In this document: positions 46,252-56,172 of the stretch, piece after piece
Layout: each line of letters begins with the position of its first letter
Numbering within the stretch: the first letter of the stretch is position 1
Assembly (NCBI RefSeq): GCF_002980495.1
Contig: NZ_PVBR01000005.1
Coordinates: 1 to 64,000, forward strand
Length of the DNA stretch: 64,000 nt
Direction: 5' to 3'
Source: Phyllobacterium phragmitis
GTDB lineage: Bacteria > Pseudomonadota > Alphaproteobacteria > Rhizobiales > Rhizobiaceae
Notes under the pieces: model-generated
What the model was told of the DNA's origin: nothing
Databases searched by the model: none
What the model saw: only the letters and a program-made list of their open reading frames with translations
Position numbers and translations under genes: made by a program

Positions 46252-47406
46252 ATGACACTGAAGGCGCTGAAGCACTATCGCCGGATTGTGGTGAAGATCG
46301 GCTCGGCGCTGCTGGTCGACCGCGTAAGCGGGCTCAAACGCCAATGGCTGGAAAGCCTTGGACAGGATATAGCGGCGTTTGCTGCTGCCGGCGTCGAGGT
46401 TCTCGTGGTTTCCTCGGGCGCCATTGCGCTTGGCCGCACCGTCCTTGCCATGCCGAAAGGCGCGTTGAAGCTCGAGGAAAGCCAGGCGGCGGCGGCCGCT
46501 GGCCAGATCGCGCTCGCCAGGGCCTATGCCGACGTACTGGAGCGCAGCAATATCCGCGCAGGGCAGATATTGCTGACGCTTTCCGACACGGAAGAGCGCC
46601 GGCGCTATCTCAATGCACGCGCCACGATCGAGACGCTGATAAAGTTCGGGGCTGTTCCGATCATCAATGAAAACGATACGGTGGCGACGACCGAAATCCG
46701 CTATGGCGACAATGACCGCTTGGCGGCGCGGGTGGCGACGATGATGGGCGCCGATCTCCTGATCCTGCTCTCTGACATCGACGGGCTCTATAGCGCTCCG
46801 CCGCATATGGATTCGAATGCGCGGTTTCTGTCCGTGGTGGAGGCGATCACGCCGGAGATCGAAGCGATGGCGGGCGCCGCGGCTTCCGAGTTTTCGCGCG
46901 GCGGCATGAAGACCAAGCTCGATGCGGGCAAGATCGCCAATGCGGCGGGAACGGCGATGATCATCGCCTCTGGAACGCGGCTCAATCCGCTTGCCGCCAT
47001 CGACGGCGGCGAACGCTCGACGCTGTTCAAGCCAAGCACGGCGCCGGTCAGCGCATGGAAGACGTGGATCTCGGGTAATCTGGAACCGGCGGGCCGTCTC
47101 GTGGTGGATGAGGGGGCACTGGCGGCGCTCAGATCAGGCAAGTCGCTTTTGCCGGCGGGTGTCCGCGCAGTGGAGGGAAACTTCCAGCGCGGCGATACCG
47201 TCGCGGTCTTAAGCCTCGACGGGCAGGAGGTCGCGCGCGGCCTTGTTGCCTATGACGCGGCTGATGCCGTAAGGATTGCGGGACACAAGAGCAATGAGAT
47301 TACGGCCATCCTCGGCTATGATGCGCGTGCCGCGATGATCCACCGCAACGATCTTGTGGTGCGTGGAATGAAAATGCGCGACCAACCGCGCATGGCCGAG
47401 GGATAG
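46252..47406 (+). CDS. proB: Glutamate 5-kinase
   Basis: A 384-residue kinase, first enzyme of proline synthesis. The amino-acid kinase domain has [25 protein letters not shown] and [15 protein letters not shown]. The last ~90 residues form a PUA domain ([22 protein letters not shown]). It is typically inhibited by proline. The ATG 10 bases after obgE gives the standard N-terminus; the earlier in-frame start at 46174 lies inside obgE. It is followed by proA after 13 bases. Confidence 0.95.
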   Translation: MTLKALKHYRRIVVKIGSALLVDRVSGLKRQWLESLGQDIAAFAAAGVEVLVVSSGAIALGRTVLAMPKGALKLEESQAAAAAGQIALARAYADVLERSNIRAGQILLTLSDTEERRRYLNARATIETLIKFGAVPIINENDTVATTEIRYGDNDRLAARVATMMGADLLILLSDIDGLYSAPPHMDSNARFLSVVEAITPEIEAMAGAAASEFSRGGMKTKLDAGKIANAAGTAMIIASGTRLNPLAAIDGGERSTLFKPSTAPVSAWKTWISGNLEPAGRLVVDEGALAALRSGKSLLPAGVRAVEGNFQRGDTVAVLSLDGQEVARGLVAYDAADAVRIAGHKSNEITAILGYDARAAMIHRNDLVVRGMKMRDQPRMAEG

Positions 47407-47419
47407 GCGGAAGGGCAGG

Positions 47420-48706
47420 ATGATGCTGACGAAGGCAGAAGTCGGAACGGATATCGCAAGCCTGATGGCCAAGATCGGCGCGAAAGCGCGGGCCGCATCC
47501 GGACCACTCGCCGTCGCGTCGGCCGAGCGCAAGCATGCCGCCCTCGTCGGCATGGCGGAAGCGCTGATCCGGCGAAAGGACGAAATCCTTGCCGCCAATG
47601 CAATCGACATCACCAATGCCGAGGAAGCGGGGTTGGCGGCGTCATTGCTGGACAGGCTGAAGCTCGATCATGGCCGGATCCGCGCCATGGCCGATGGTGT
47701 GCGGGCGATCGCGGAACTGAAGGATCCGGTCGGCGAAATCATCGCCGAATGGGACCGTCCGAACGGATTGCATATCGAGCGCGTGCGCACGCCGCTCGGC
47801 ATTGTCGGCGTCATCTATGAAAGCCGTCCGAACGTAACCGCCGATGCCGGGGCGCTGTGCCTGAAATCCGGCAATGCGGTGATCCTGCGCGGCGGGTCGG
47901 ATTCGGCGCAATCGACGGCTGTCATCCATGCGGCGTTGATTGAGGGTTTGAAAGCAGCGGGGCTGCCGGAAGATGCAATCCAGATCGTACCGGTGACGGA
48001 TCGGGCCGCGGTCGGTGAAATGCTGAAGGGGCTCGGCGGCAATCTCGATGTGATCATCCCGCGCGGCGGAAAGAGCCTGGTGGCGCGTGTCCAGGCGGAA
48101 GCGCGCGTGCCTGTCTTCGCGCATCTCGAAGGCCTCTGCCATCTTTACATTGACCGTTCTGCCGATCTCGCCATGGCACGGCGCATCGCCGTGAATGCCA
48201 AGATGCGGCGCACAGGGATCTGCGGCGCGGCGGAGACGCTGCTGGTCGATCGTGCCGTCGCTTCGACGCATCTGGTGCCGATCCTTGGAGATTTGCGGGA
48301 TGCCGGCTGCGAGATCCGTGGCAGCGCGGAGGTCCGGGCCCTGTTCCCCGATGCGAAGCCGGCCAGCGAGGAAGACTGGTCGACCGAATATCTCGATGCG
48401 ATCATCGCGATAGCGCTGGTCGACGGCATCAGCGGCGCGATCGGGCATATCGACCGGTACTCCTCGCATCATACGGAGGCGATCATCGCGGAGGATGCGA
48501 AGATGGTGGAACGCTTCTTCAACGAGATCGATTCCGCTATCCTCCTGCACAATGCCTCGACCCAGTTCGCCGATGGCGGTGAGTTCGGCATGGGCGCGGA
48601 GATCGGCATCGCCACCGGCAAGATGCATGCGCGCGGGCCGGTCGGCGTCGAGCAGCTCACCTCGTTCAAATACCGCGTGCGCGGCAACGGCCAGACGCGA
48701 CCGTGA
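47420..48706 (+). CDS. proA: Gamma-glutamyl phosphate reductase
   Basis: A 428-residue NADPH-dependent reductase, second step of proline synthesis. It contains [32 protein letters not shown] and the catalytic-cysteine region [14 protein letters not shown], and ends [17 protein letters not shown]. Two ATGs are in tandem at the start. Its stop overlaps the GTG start of nadD. Confidence 0.96.
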   Translation: MMLTKAEVGTDIASLMAKIGAKARAASGPLAVASAERKHAALVGMAEALIRRKDEILAANAIDITNAEEAGLAASLLDRLKLDHGRIRAMADGVRAIAELKDPVGEIIAEWDRPNGLHIERVRTPLGIVGVIYESRPNVTADAGALCLKSGNAVILRGGSDSAQSTAVIHAALIEGLKAAGLPEDAIQIVPVTDRAAVGEMLKGLGGNLDVIIPRGGKSLVARVQAEARVPVFAHLEGLCHLYIDRSADLAMARRIAVNAKMRRTGICGAAETLLVDRAVASTHLVPILGDLRDAGCEIRGSAEVRALFPDAKPASEEDWSTEYLDAIIAIALVDGISGAIGHIDRYSSHHTEAIIAEDAKMVERFFNEIDSAILLHNASTQFADGGEFGMGAEIGIATGKMHARGPVGVEQLTSFKYRVRGNGQTRP

Positions 48707-49350
48707 CGCAGAGATTACCGCTGCATCGGCAGTATCCCGGCATAGACCAGGCCTATCTGCGGATGCCGCATGTCGAGAAAGGCATGGCGGTCGGCCTGTT
48801 CGGCGGATCGTTCAATCCGCCGCATGCCGGCCATGCGCTGGTGGCGGAAATCTCGCTGCGCCAGCTCGATCTCGATCAGATCTGGTGGATGGTGACCCCA
48901 GGCAATCCGCTGAAGGATGCAAGCGAACTTGCGCCGCTGGCAGAGCGCCTGGCGCAAAGCGAGAAAACAGCCAAGGACCCGCGCATCAAGGTGACGGCGT
49001 TCGAGGCGGCTTACCATGTGCGCTACACCGCCGATACGCTGACACTGATCAAGGCGCGCAATCCGGGCGTTCATTTCGTCTGGATCATGGGCGCCGACAG
49101 CCTGGCGGGTTTCCACCGCTGGCAGCGCTGGCGCCAGATCGCCATGACGTTTCCGATCGCCGTCGTCGACCGGCCGGGCTCGACGCTTGCCTATCTCTCG
49201 TCGCGCCTGACGAAGACCTTCTATTATGCCCGCGTCGATGAGGCCGATGCGCCACTTTTGGCACGCTCCCGCGCTCCCGCCTGGACATTCATCCACGGCC
49301 CGCGTTCGTCGCTCTCCTCCACTGCGATCCGCAACGGCAAAATCAGATAA
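48703..49350 (+). CDS. nadD: Nicotinate-nucleotide adenylyltransferase
   Basis: A 215-residue enzyme that adenylates nicotinate mononucleotide in NAD synthesis. The nucleotide-binding motif is [19 protein letters not shown], and the C-terminal motif is [15 protein letters not shown] (the ISSTxIR element). The GTG at 48703 overlaps the proA stop and was chosen for coupling; the ATG at 48763, 20 codons on, is an alternative just before the conserved core. Confidence 0.93.
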   Translation: MTQRLPLHRQYPGIDQAYLRMPHVEKGMAVGLFGGSFNPPHAGHALVAEISLRQLDLDQIWWMVTPGNPLKDASELAPLAERLAQSEKTAKDPRIKVTAFEAAYHVRYTADTLTLIKARNPGVHFVWIMGADSLAGFHRWQRWRQIAMTFPIAVVDRPGSTLAYLSSRLTKTFYYARVDEADAPLLARSRAPAWTFIHGPRSSLSSTAIRNGKIR

Positions 49351-49469
49351 GCAGAAAGTAATGTTGATCCGCGATAGGTCTTGAAACCGCCATGGGACTC
49401 TGCCTATCTTAAGCAGGTGCGGTGCTTGTATTTGCCGTGCGGCGTTGTTCTTATTGGAAAGGAAAGACA

Positions 49470-49892
49470 CTGAGAACAGCAATTCAGAAGAAGGACGCGT
49501 TTGCGCCTTCAACGGCTGGGGTCAGCGGGCTTGCGTCCGTATCCCACGCCCTCGAAATGGTCCTCGCCAGTCTCGAAGACTCCAAGGCGGAATCCATCAT
49601 CCCCATCGACATTCGTGGAAAATCGGCGCTCGGCGATTACATGGTAATCGCATCGGGCCGTTCGCATCGTCATGTTGCGGCCGTCGCCGATCATCTCTTA
49701 CGTACCCTCAAGGAAGCCGGATACGGCAATGCCAAGGTCGAGGGGCTGACGAATGGCGACTGGGTTCTGATCGATACCGGCGACATCATCATCCATCTCT
49801 TCCGTCCGGAAGTGCGCGAGTTCTACAACATCGAAAAGATGTGGCTCGCGCCCGATCTCGACGGTGAGTTTGAGGCGGAAACCGTTCACTGA
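49470..49892 (+). CDS. rsfS: Ribosome silencing factor RsfS
   Basis: A protein of about 140 residues of the Iojap/RsfS family, which binds L14 and prevents subunit joining in starvation. The core is LEMVLASLEDSKAESIIPID, GDYMVIASGRSHRHVAAVAD, then NGDWVLIDTGDIIIHLF and REFYNIEKMW. The start is uncertain: the best Shine-Dalgarno (AAAGGAAAG, 49458-49466) points to a CTG at 49470, while GTGs at 49422 and 49437 lack a good site. CTG was chosen on that ground. The core begins about 25 residues later in either case. Confidence 0.9.
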   Translation: MRTAIQKKDAFAPSTAGVSGLASVSHALEMVLASLEDSKAESIIPIDIRGKSALGDYMVIASGRSHRHVAAVADHLLRTLKEAGYGNAKVEGLTNGDWVLIDTGDIIIHLFRPEVREFYNIEKMWLAPDLDGEFEAETVH

Positions 49893-49953
49893 TACGCCGC
49901 CGGCGTTCGCGCCGGCTCCGGATCAGGTTGGCCCGGATCAGGTTGGGAAGGCC

Positions 49954-50436
49954 ATGCGTATCAGTATTTTTGCCGTGGGCCGGATGAAAGCCGGTCCCGA
50001 ACGGGAATTGGCCGGCCGCTATTTCGACCGTTTCGCCAAGGCGGGGTCTTCGCTCGGCCTGGAATTTTCCGGGGTGGGGGAGGTCGTCGAAAGTCGCGCC
50101 GCCACCGCGGACCAGCGCAAGCAGGAGGAAGCGGCGAGACTGTTCGAGGCGCTGGATGCCGGCGCCGGGCTGATCCTGCTCGACGAGCGCGGCAAGATGC
50201 TGGGTTCGGAAGATTTTGCGGGCCGGATAGGCCGGCTGCGCGACGATGGACAACGGCAGCTCATTTTGGCGATCGGCGGACCGGACGGACATGATCCGCG
50301 CCTGCGCGCCCGCGCCGATTTGGTTCTGGCGCTCGGCGCCATGACATGGCCGCACCAGATCGCCCGCATCCTGGTCGCCGAGCAGCTTTATCGCGCCGCG
50401 ACGATCCTCTCCGGTCATCCCTATCATCGCGCTTGA
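49954..50436 (+). CDS. rlmH: 23S rRNA pseudouridine-1915 methyltransferase RlmH
   Basis: A 160-residue SPOUT methyltransferase. It has the conserved N-terminus MRISIFAVGRMKAGPE, the knot region LILAIGGPDGHDPRLR and the C-terminal LVAEQLYRAATILSGHPYHR. It modifies pseudouridine 1915 in helix 69 of 23S rRNA. The gap after rsfS contains a short tandem duplication (GGATCAGGTTGG twice). Longer in-frame starts at 49864 lie inside rsfS and were rejected. Confidence 0.94.
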   Translation: MRISIFAVGRMKAGPERELAGRYFDRFAKAGSSLGLEFSGVGEVVESRAATADQRKQEEAARLFEALDAGAGLILLDERGKMLGSEDFAGRIGRLRDDGQRQLILAIGGPDGHDPRLRARADLVLALGAMTWPHQIARILVAEQLYRAATILSGHPYHRA

Positions 50437-50669
50437 GTGCCCGCATTTCAACCGGGTTCCTTGTGCAAGAGTGAAATTCGAACGCAAGAATGACCGGCGT
50501 ATCTCGGGGGATGGAATATCCGCACGGCGCTTGTCGAGTGATGCGGACCTCCATGCTCGCAAATTGTCGCTGTCCGAGCACTATGGTTGATGCTTCCTTA
50601 ACGAAACCGGGCATAATGTAATCCACAAACCATGACCGGGCCGTCCATACAGGGCGGCGATGATGACAG

Positions 50670-52034
50670 ATGAATTGCCGTTCGCCGAACCGATTGAAGA
50701 CCGCTTCCGGGAATCGCGCCTTGCGAAAGAGCGTGACCGGTATGGTATTCTTGTGCGCGGCATGGCTGAGCATCGGTCTTCCAGCCCCGGGGCTGGCACA
50801 GGATGCGCCGCTGCAGACGCGGCGCGCCGAAACCGACGGCGAACTGGAGCGGGTCACCGGGGAGCTTTCGCTCTCGCAGGAAAAGCTCGCCAAGCTCGAC
50901 AGTGAAATCGGTGCGCTGAAGAAGGACCAGGTGACCATCACCGCCGCGCTGATCCAATCCGCCAAGACCGAGAAGAAGCTGGCGCAGGATATAGAGGATA
51001 TCGGCGAAAAGCTGGTGTCGCTGCGCGAGCAGGAGGATGGGATAAAACTTTCGCTGAAGGAGCGGCGCGGGGTTCTGGCCGAAGTGCTTGCCGCCTTGCA
51101 GCGCATGGGACTCAATCCCCCGCCCGCCATTCTGGTGCGGCCAGATGACGCGCTCGCATCGGTTCGCAGCGCCGTACTTCTGGGAGCCGTGGTGCCGGAG
51201 ATGCGCCAGCAGACCCAGGAACTGATGGGCGATCTGAAGGAGATGAGCCGCATCACCGCCTCGATTACCCAGGAGCAGGCACGGCTTTCCGATACGCGCA
51301 ACGCACAGATCGAGGAACAGCGCAGGCTTTCGCTGCTTCTGGAGGAAAAGAAGAAACTTCACGTGCAGTCGGAGGGTGAGCTTGCCGCCGAGCGCAAGCA
51401 TGCGGAAGAATTGGCAAAAAAGGCGACGAGCCTGAAGGACCTGATCGCATCGCTCGATAGTCAGATGGACGCGGTGCGTGAGGCAGCGGAGGCGGCGCGA
51501 CTGGCTGAAAAGGAGCGGCTGGCCGAAGGGCAGGAGCGGGCCGAGCAGCGCCAGCCTGATGCCAACCGCCTGATGGCGCAGGCCGATTTCGCATCGTTGC
51601 GCGGGCGTCTGGTGCTGCCGGCGGCGGGCAGGATCAGCAGAAAATTCGGCGATAAGGACGAAATTACAGGCAGCAGCATGGGAGAAATGCTCGAGACTGC
51701 GGCCAATGCCACGATTACGTCACCTTCCGATGGCGTTGTACTTTATGCTGGTGCATTCCGTTCTTACGGACAACTCTTGATCCTGGACGCGGGCAGTGGG
51801 TATCATGTCGTACTCGCGGGGATGAAAAGAATCGATGTGACGCAGGGGCAGTTCGTGTTGGCAGGCGAACCGGTAGGCACCATGGGAGAAAAGCTTTTGG
51901 CAAATGCCGCTTCTATGGATGTGGGAAATGGCGCGCCTATGCTCTACATAGAGTTTAGAAAAGATGGAAAACCTGTCGATCCGGCCCCGTGGTGGACGGT
52001 GCGGCTTTCTGGAAGGACCCAAAATGATACGTAA
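50670..52034 (+). CDS. EnvC-like murein hydrolase activator (degenerate LytM)
   Basis: A 454-residue periplasmic protein. After a signal peptide (GMVFLCAAWLSIGL to GLAQ) comes a long coiled coil (about residues 55-290, heptads rich in E, K, Q, L) and a C-terminal LytM domain. The LytM zinc ligands are missing: the usual HxxxD site is replaced by SSMGEMLE and the HxH by YHVVLAG. EnvC-type proteins lack catalysis and activate amidases at the division site. The start is uncertain; ATG 50742 also gives a signal peptide. It overlaps ctpA by 11 bases. Confidence 0.86.
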   Translation: MNCRSPNRLKTASGNRALRKSVTGMVFLCAAWLSIGLPAPGLAQDAPLQTRRAETDGELERVTGELSLSQEKLAKLDSEIGALKKDQVTITAALIQSAKTEKKLAQDIEDIGEKLVSLREQEDGIKLSLKERRGVLAEVLAALQRMGLNPPPAILVRPDDALASVRSAVLLGAVVPEMRQQTQELMGDLKEMSRITASITQEQARLSDTRNAQIEEQRRLSLLLEEKKKLHVQSEGELAAERKHAEELAKKATSLKDLIASLDSQMDAVREAAEAARLAEKERLAEGQERAEQRQPDANRLMAQADFASLRGRLVLPAAGRISRKFGDKDEITGSSMGEMLETAANATITSPSDGVVLYAGAFRSYGQLLILDAGSGYHVVLAGMKRIDVTQGQFVLAGEPVGTMGEKLLANAASMDVGNGAPMLYIEFRKDGKPVDPAPWWTVRLSGRTQNDT

Positions 52035-53346
52035 ACTATCGCTTCTTTTCGCTGGCGCCCTTCTGGGAGCGTCGGCGATGGTTGTGGTGCAGGGAGCCCC
52101 GGCTTCTTCGGCCAACGCGGCGGGCAGCGACACCTATAAGCAACTCGCAATCTTCGGCGATATCTTCGAACGTGTCCGTGCCCAATATGTCACGCCGCCG
52201 GAGGACAAGAAGCTGATCGAAAACGCGATCAACGGCATGTTGACTTCGCTCGATCCGCATTCGTCCTATCTGAACCCCGAGGCCGCGCAGGACATGCGCG
52301 TGCAGACGAAGGGCGAGTTCGGCGGTCTCGGCATCGAAGTGACCATGGAAAACGATCTGGTCAAGGTCATCGCGCCGATCGACGATACGCCGGCCTCCAA
52401 GGCCGGGGTCCTGGCTGGTGACCTGATCACCCAGATCGACGGAACCGAAGTGCGCGGCATGAGCCTCACCGATGCCGTCGACAAGATGCGCGGTCCGGTG
52501 AATACACCGATCGAGCTGACGCTGGTGCGTCAGGGCGCGGACAAGCCGATCAAGCTGAAGATCGTGCGGGATATCGTCAAGGTGCGCGCCGTGCGCTACC
52601 GCGTGGAAAACGATATCGGTTATATCAGGGTGATTTCGTTCACCGAGAAGACCTATGACGATCTGCAGAAGGCGATCAAGGACATCCAGTCGAAGATTCC
52701 GGCGGACAAGCTGAAGGGCTTTGTGCTCGATATGCGCCTCAATCCGGGGGGGCTCCTCGATCAGGCGGTGGCGGTTTCCGACGCCTTCCTCGACAAGGGC
52801 GAGGTCGTCTCGACAAGAGGCCGTGATCCGCAGGATGTTACCCGCTTCGATGCCCGTCCGGGCGATCTGACCAATGGCAAGCCGCTGATCGTTCTGGTCA
52901 ATGGCGGCTCGGCCAGCGCGTCGGAAATCGTCGCAGGCGCCTTGCAGGATCACCGCCGCGCCACGGTTCTGGGAACCCAGTCCTTCGGCAAGGGTTCGGT
53001 CCAGACGATCATCCCGCTCGGCGAGAACGGATCGCTGCGGCTGACCACGGCGCTCTATTACACGCCGTCGGGCAAGTCGATCCAGGGCAAGGGCATCACG
53101 CCGGATATCGTCGTCGAACAGCCATTGCCGGATGAGTTCAAGGGGCAGGACGTGACGCGCGGCGAATCGGCGCTGAAAGGCCACATCAAGGGCGTTCAGG
53201 AAGACGACAAGGGCTCGGGTTCGCCGGCCTATGTGCCGCCAGATCCCAAGGACGACGTCCAGCTCAACGAAGCTTACAAGCTTCTGCGCGGCGAAATGGC
53301 CAATGCGGCCTTCCCGCCCAATCCGAACAAGGGCGTGCCGAACTGA
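52024..53346 (+). CDS. ctpA: Carboxy-terminal processing protease CtpA
   Basis: A 440-residue periplasmic serine protease of family S41A. A signal peptide of about 30 residues precedes a PDZ domain (KGEFGGLGIEVTMENDLVKV). The catalytic domain has Ser within GGSASASEIVAGAL (about residue 298) and Lys within TQSFGKGSVQTI. It trims C-termini of exported proteins and is often paired with an EnvC-like gene in alphaproteobacteria. The start at 52024 overlaps the EnvC-like gene; an earlier ATG at 51964 lies inside it. Confidence 0.94.
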   Translation: MIRKLSLLFAGALLGASAMVVVQGAPASSANAAGSDTYKQLAIFGDIFERVRAQYVTPPEDKKLIENAINGMLTSLDPHSSYLNPEAAQDMRVQTKGEFGGLGIEVTMENDLVKVIAPIDDTPASKAGVLAGDLITQIDGTEVRGMSLTDAVDKMRGPVNTPIELTLVRQGADKPIKLKIVRDIVKVRAVRYRVENDIGYIRVISFTEKTYDDLQKAIKDIQSKIPADKLKGFVLDMRLNPGGLLDQAVAVSDAFLDKGEVVSTRGRDPQDVTRFDARPGDLTNGKPLIVLVNGGSASASEIVAGALQDHRRATVLGTQSFGKGSVQTIIPLGENGSLRLTTALYYTPSGKSIQGKGITPDIVVEQPLPDEFKGQDVTRGESALKGHIKGVQEDDKGSGSPAYVPPDPKDDVQLNEAYKLLRGEMANAAFPPNPNKGVPN

Positions 53347-53434
53347 TCGCCGTCGGTTTGGACAAATGAGCATCGGAAGCGTGGCTTAATTGCCATGCTT
53401 CCATTCAGCCTCAGGGGGCGGTTGGCTGAAGGGC

Positions 53435-54589
53435 ATGTCGGACATCCACAGCCCGCTGGGGCAAAACAAGAAGCAGGACAAGCGCGGGACCGATCGGTCC
53501 CGCGCTTTTCGCTGGTTGGGTTCTGTCGGCGCCGTGGCGGTGATCCTCCTCAGCGCCAGCTTTTTTGCCAGCAGCAATAGCGGGTATTTCCGCAAATCCT
53601 CGACCATCCAACCGGCTGCGGACGCTGAAATCACCGCGGCAGAGGCGAAAGGGTCCCTTGCCGGTGGTAGCGCCACTGGCGGCAAGGGCTCCCGGTCCGG
53701 TCCGGCAATCATCAAGGTGACGCCGGATATGGCGGCGCCGTCCCATATCATCGTCAGCGATCCGTCGAAGTCGGGACAGAATTTGCGCGTGGCGCATCTC
53801 CCTGATCCGGAACTGGTCGAGGCTTCGTCGCTTGGGCCACTGCCGATACGCGGCCCCGACGGCCGCCGTCCTCTCGATGTCTATGCAAGCGGATGGTCGG
53901 GCGCCCGCGGTGCACGCATCGCCATCGTCGTCGGCGGGCTCGGTCTCTCGCAGACCGGCACGCAGAATGCCATCCGCCAGCTTCCCGATGAGGTGACGCT
54001 TGCCTTCGCGCCGCAGGGAAACAGCCTCCAGCGCTGGATGCAGGCCGCACGCCGGCGCGGACATGAGATCCTGATGCAGGTTCCGCTCGAGCCTTTCGAC
54101 TATCCGCGAGTCGATCCCGGCCGCCACACGCTGACAATCGATGGCGGCGCGCAGAAGAATATCGCGGATCTGCTTTGGACATTGTCGCGCATCACCAATT
54201 ACACCGGCGTCATGAACTATATGGGCGCTCGGTTCACCGCGGATGCGGAAGCCCTGGCCCCGGTGATGGAGGAGATCAGCCGGCGCGGACTGCTTTATCT
54301 CGACGATGGGGGTTCGGCGCGCAGCCGGGCGGAGACGGTGGCATCGAAGCAGGCAACGCCGTTTGCAGCCGCCGATCTGTCGATCGATACGGTGCAGGAG
54401 CGCGGCGCCATCCTGAAGAAACTGGACGAGCTGGAACGCATCGCCCGCGCCAAGGGAGCCGCCATTGGAACCGGCTCGGCCTTTGGCGTGACCGTCGAGG
54501 CGGTGGCGGCATGGGCGAACGAGGCCAAGGCGCGCGGGATCGAGATCGTGCCGGTTTCCGCGCTTGTCCGCGATCCCGAAAGGGACTAG
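53435..54589 (+). CDS. Divergent polysaccharide deacetylase family protein
   Basis: A 384-residue protein with one N-terminal transmembrane segment ([17 protein letters not shown]) and a low-complexity linker. The divergent polysaccharide deacetylase domain has [47 protein letters not shown] and [12 protein letters not shown]. The fold is that of NodB-type deacetylases, but the metal-binding His residues are not in their usual places, so catalysis is unproven. The family sits between ctpA and rppH in Rhizobiales. ATG 53435 was chosen, as the 15 residues before it are not conserved-looking. Confidence 0.85.
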   Translation: MSDIHSPLGQNKKQDKRGTDRSRAFRWLGSVGAVAVILLSASFFASSNSGYFRKSSTIQPAADAEITAAEAKGSLAGGSATGGKGSRSGPAIIKVTPDMAAPSHIIVSDPSKSGQNLRVAHLPDPELVEASSLGPLPIRGPDGRRPLDVYASGWSGARGARIAIVVGGLGLSQTGTQNAIRQLPDEVTLAFAPQGNSLQRWMQAARRRGHEILMQVPLEPFDYPRVDPGRHTLTIDGGAQKNIADLLWTLSRITNYTGVMNYMGARFTADAEALAPVMEEISRRGLLYLDDGGSARSRAETVASKQATPFAAADLSIDTVQERGAILKKLDELERIARAKGAAIGTGSAFGVTVEAVAAWANEAKARGIEIVPVSALVRDPERD

Positions 54590-54621
54590 CACAGGCTTCT
54601 GATTTTGTGGCGGAGATTCCA

Positions 54622-55146
54622 ATGGCAAAGAACAAGGATCTCATGGATCCCGAGACGCTGCCTTATCGGCCGTGTGTCGGCATCATGGTATTGAACCGTG
54701 ACGGCCTTGTCTGGGCCGGGCGGCGCATCGTCATCCCCGGCGACGAGATGGATGGGGCGCTACAGCTCTGGCAGATGCCGCAGGGCGGCATCGACAAGGG
54801 CGAAGATGCCGAGGTGGCGGCGCGGCGCGAGCTTTACGAAGAGACCGGCATCCACACGGTTTCCCTTCTCGCCGAGGCGCCGGACTGGATCCATTACGAT
54901 CTGCCGCCGCATCTGGTCGGCGTGGCGCTGAAGGGAAAATATCGCGGTCAGAAACAGAAATGGTTCGCTTATCGCTTCGAGGGCGAGACAAGCGAGATCG
55001 CCATCAATCCGCCGCCGCAAGGGCACACGGCAGAGTTCGACGAATGGGCCTGGAAGCCGATGGCGGAACTGCCCTCGCTGATCGTGCCCTTCAAGCGCGG
55101 CCTCTATGAAAAGGTCATTGCGACCTTCCGGCATCTGGCGGGATAG
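54622..55146 (+). CDS. rppH: RNA pyrophosphohydrolase RppH
   Basis: A 174-residue Nudix hydrolase. The Nudix box runs [17 protein letters not shown] then YEETG (G-x5-E-x7-REL-x2-E-E), and [21 protein letters not shown] leads the domain. RppH removes pyrophosphate from mRNA 5' ends and triggers RNase E decay. It begins 32 bases after the deacetylase gene and meets the convergent amidohydrolase gene with one base between stops. Confidence 0.94.
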   Translation: MAKNKDLMDPETLPYRPCVGIMVLNRDGLVWAGRRIVIPGDEMDGALQLWQMPQGGIDKGEDAEVAARRELYEETGIHTVSLLAEAPDWIHYDLPPHLVGVALKGKYRGQKQKWFAYRFEGETSEIAINPPPQGHTAEFDEWAWKPMAELPSLIVPFKRGLYEKVIATFRHLAG

Positions 55147-55147
55147 A

Positions 55148-55996
55148 TCAGGCGGGCAGGCTGAGCTTCCAAAGCTTCCGCGCATTTTCCGAATAGAGCT
55201 TGCGCCGCTCGTCTTCGCTTGCACCGGCAAAGAGCGCATGGGTGGCGGCGACCCATGTGGAAAGCCCGCCGCCCAGCGTGCAGACCGGCCAATCGCTGCC
55301 CCAAACGACGCGATCCCAGCCGAAACAGTCGATGACATGCTCGACATAGGGCGCGAGCGTTTCGATTTTCCAGGTTTCTGCATCGGCATAGGCGACGACG
55401 CCGGAGATTTTGGCAACGACATTGGGACGGCTGGCGATTTCGGCGATATTTTCCCGCCACGGGTGCGGGTCTCCGGCGGCGATGGCAGGGACGCCGCAAT
55501 GATCGAGCACGAATTGCGTCCCCGCGGCCAGGTCGGCCAGAGCCGCGGCGCGCGGGATCTGGTGCGGCAGGACGCAGAGATCGAAGGTGAGGCCGCTGCC
55601 GTCGAGCAGCTTTACATTTTCGCGGAACAGCGCCTGCTCGGAAAGTTCGTCGGGCATGACGTGCAGCACGCGACGAAAGCCCTTGACGAAGGGATCGGCC
55701 TTGCAGCGCTCGAGAAAAGCCGGGAAATCGGCCTCTTCCGGACGGCAGGAGGAGATCGCGCCGACGATTAGATTGCCAGGTTCGGCCGAAAGTCCGCGGA
55801 TATAGTCGGTCTCGGCACCGATTGCCTCAGGGGCGACATCGACCTCCATGTGAAGGGCGGCTTTAATGCCGACCCGCTGGGCTTCCTGCGCATATTGGCG
55901 GTAGAGGAAATCCCGATCGAGAGGGGGAACGCCGGCGAGCCAGGGATAGCGCAGCGCCTGCCGGTCGATGATATGCAGATGGGTGTCTATGAACAT
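55148..55996 (-). CDS. Amidohydrolase-2 family protein, sugar lactonase-like
   Basis: A 282-residue TIM-barrel metal-dependent hydrolase (amidohydrolase_2, COG3618). It has the N-terminal FIDTHLHIID metal motif, FVLDHCGVPAI, and the C-terminal RVVWGSDWPVC aspartate. Members hydrolyse L-rhamnono- and L-fucono-lactones. The neighbouring dehydratase, mutarotase and transporter genes make a lactonase role likely. It is transcribed away from the transporter operon and has GGGAGAGAGC before the ATG. Confidence 0.83.
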   Translation of the reverse strand: MFIDTHLHIIDRQALRYPWLAGVPPLDRDFLYRQYAQEAQRVGIKAALHMEVDVAPEAIGAETDYIRGLSAEPGNLIVGAISSCRPEEADFPAFLERCKADPFVKGFRRVLHVMPDELSEQALFRENVKLLDGSGLTFDLCVLPHQIPRAAALADLAAGTQFVLDHCGVPAIAAGDPHPWRENIAEIASRPNVVAKISGVVAYADAETWKIETLAPYVEHVIDCFGWDRVVWGSDWPVCTLGGGLSTWVAATHALFAGASEDERRKLYSENARKLWKLSLPA

Positions 55997-56025
55997 GCTC
56001 TCTCCCTAGAAATCAGGGCCAAGCG

Positions 56026-56151
56026 CCCTCGTCCTTCGAGGCTGCGTTCCGCTTCGCTTCACTACGCACCTCAGGATGAGGGCTACTGAAGCGCGGCGTC
56101 TCTTCACCCTCATCCTGAGGTGCGAGCGAAGCGAGCCTCGAAGGACGAGGG
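56026..56151. repeat. Palindromic intergenic repeat, family B, copy 2
   Basis: CCCTCGTCCTTCGAGGCT at one end and AGCCTCGAAGGACGAGGG at the other, with inner CACCTCAGGATGAGGG and CCCTCATCCTGAGGTG arms, as in the copy at 22262-22388. It lies between the amidohydrolase start and the IclR-type gene stop. Confidence 0.9.
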
Positions 56152-56172
56152 TGAACGGCTGAACGAACAAAT

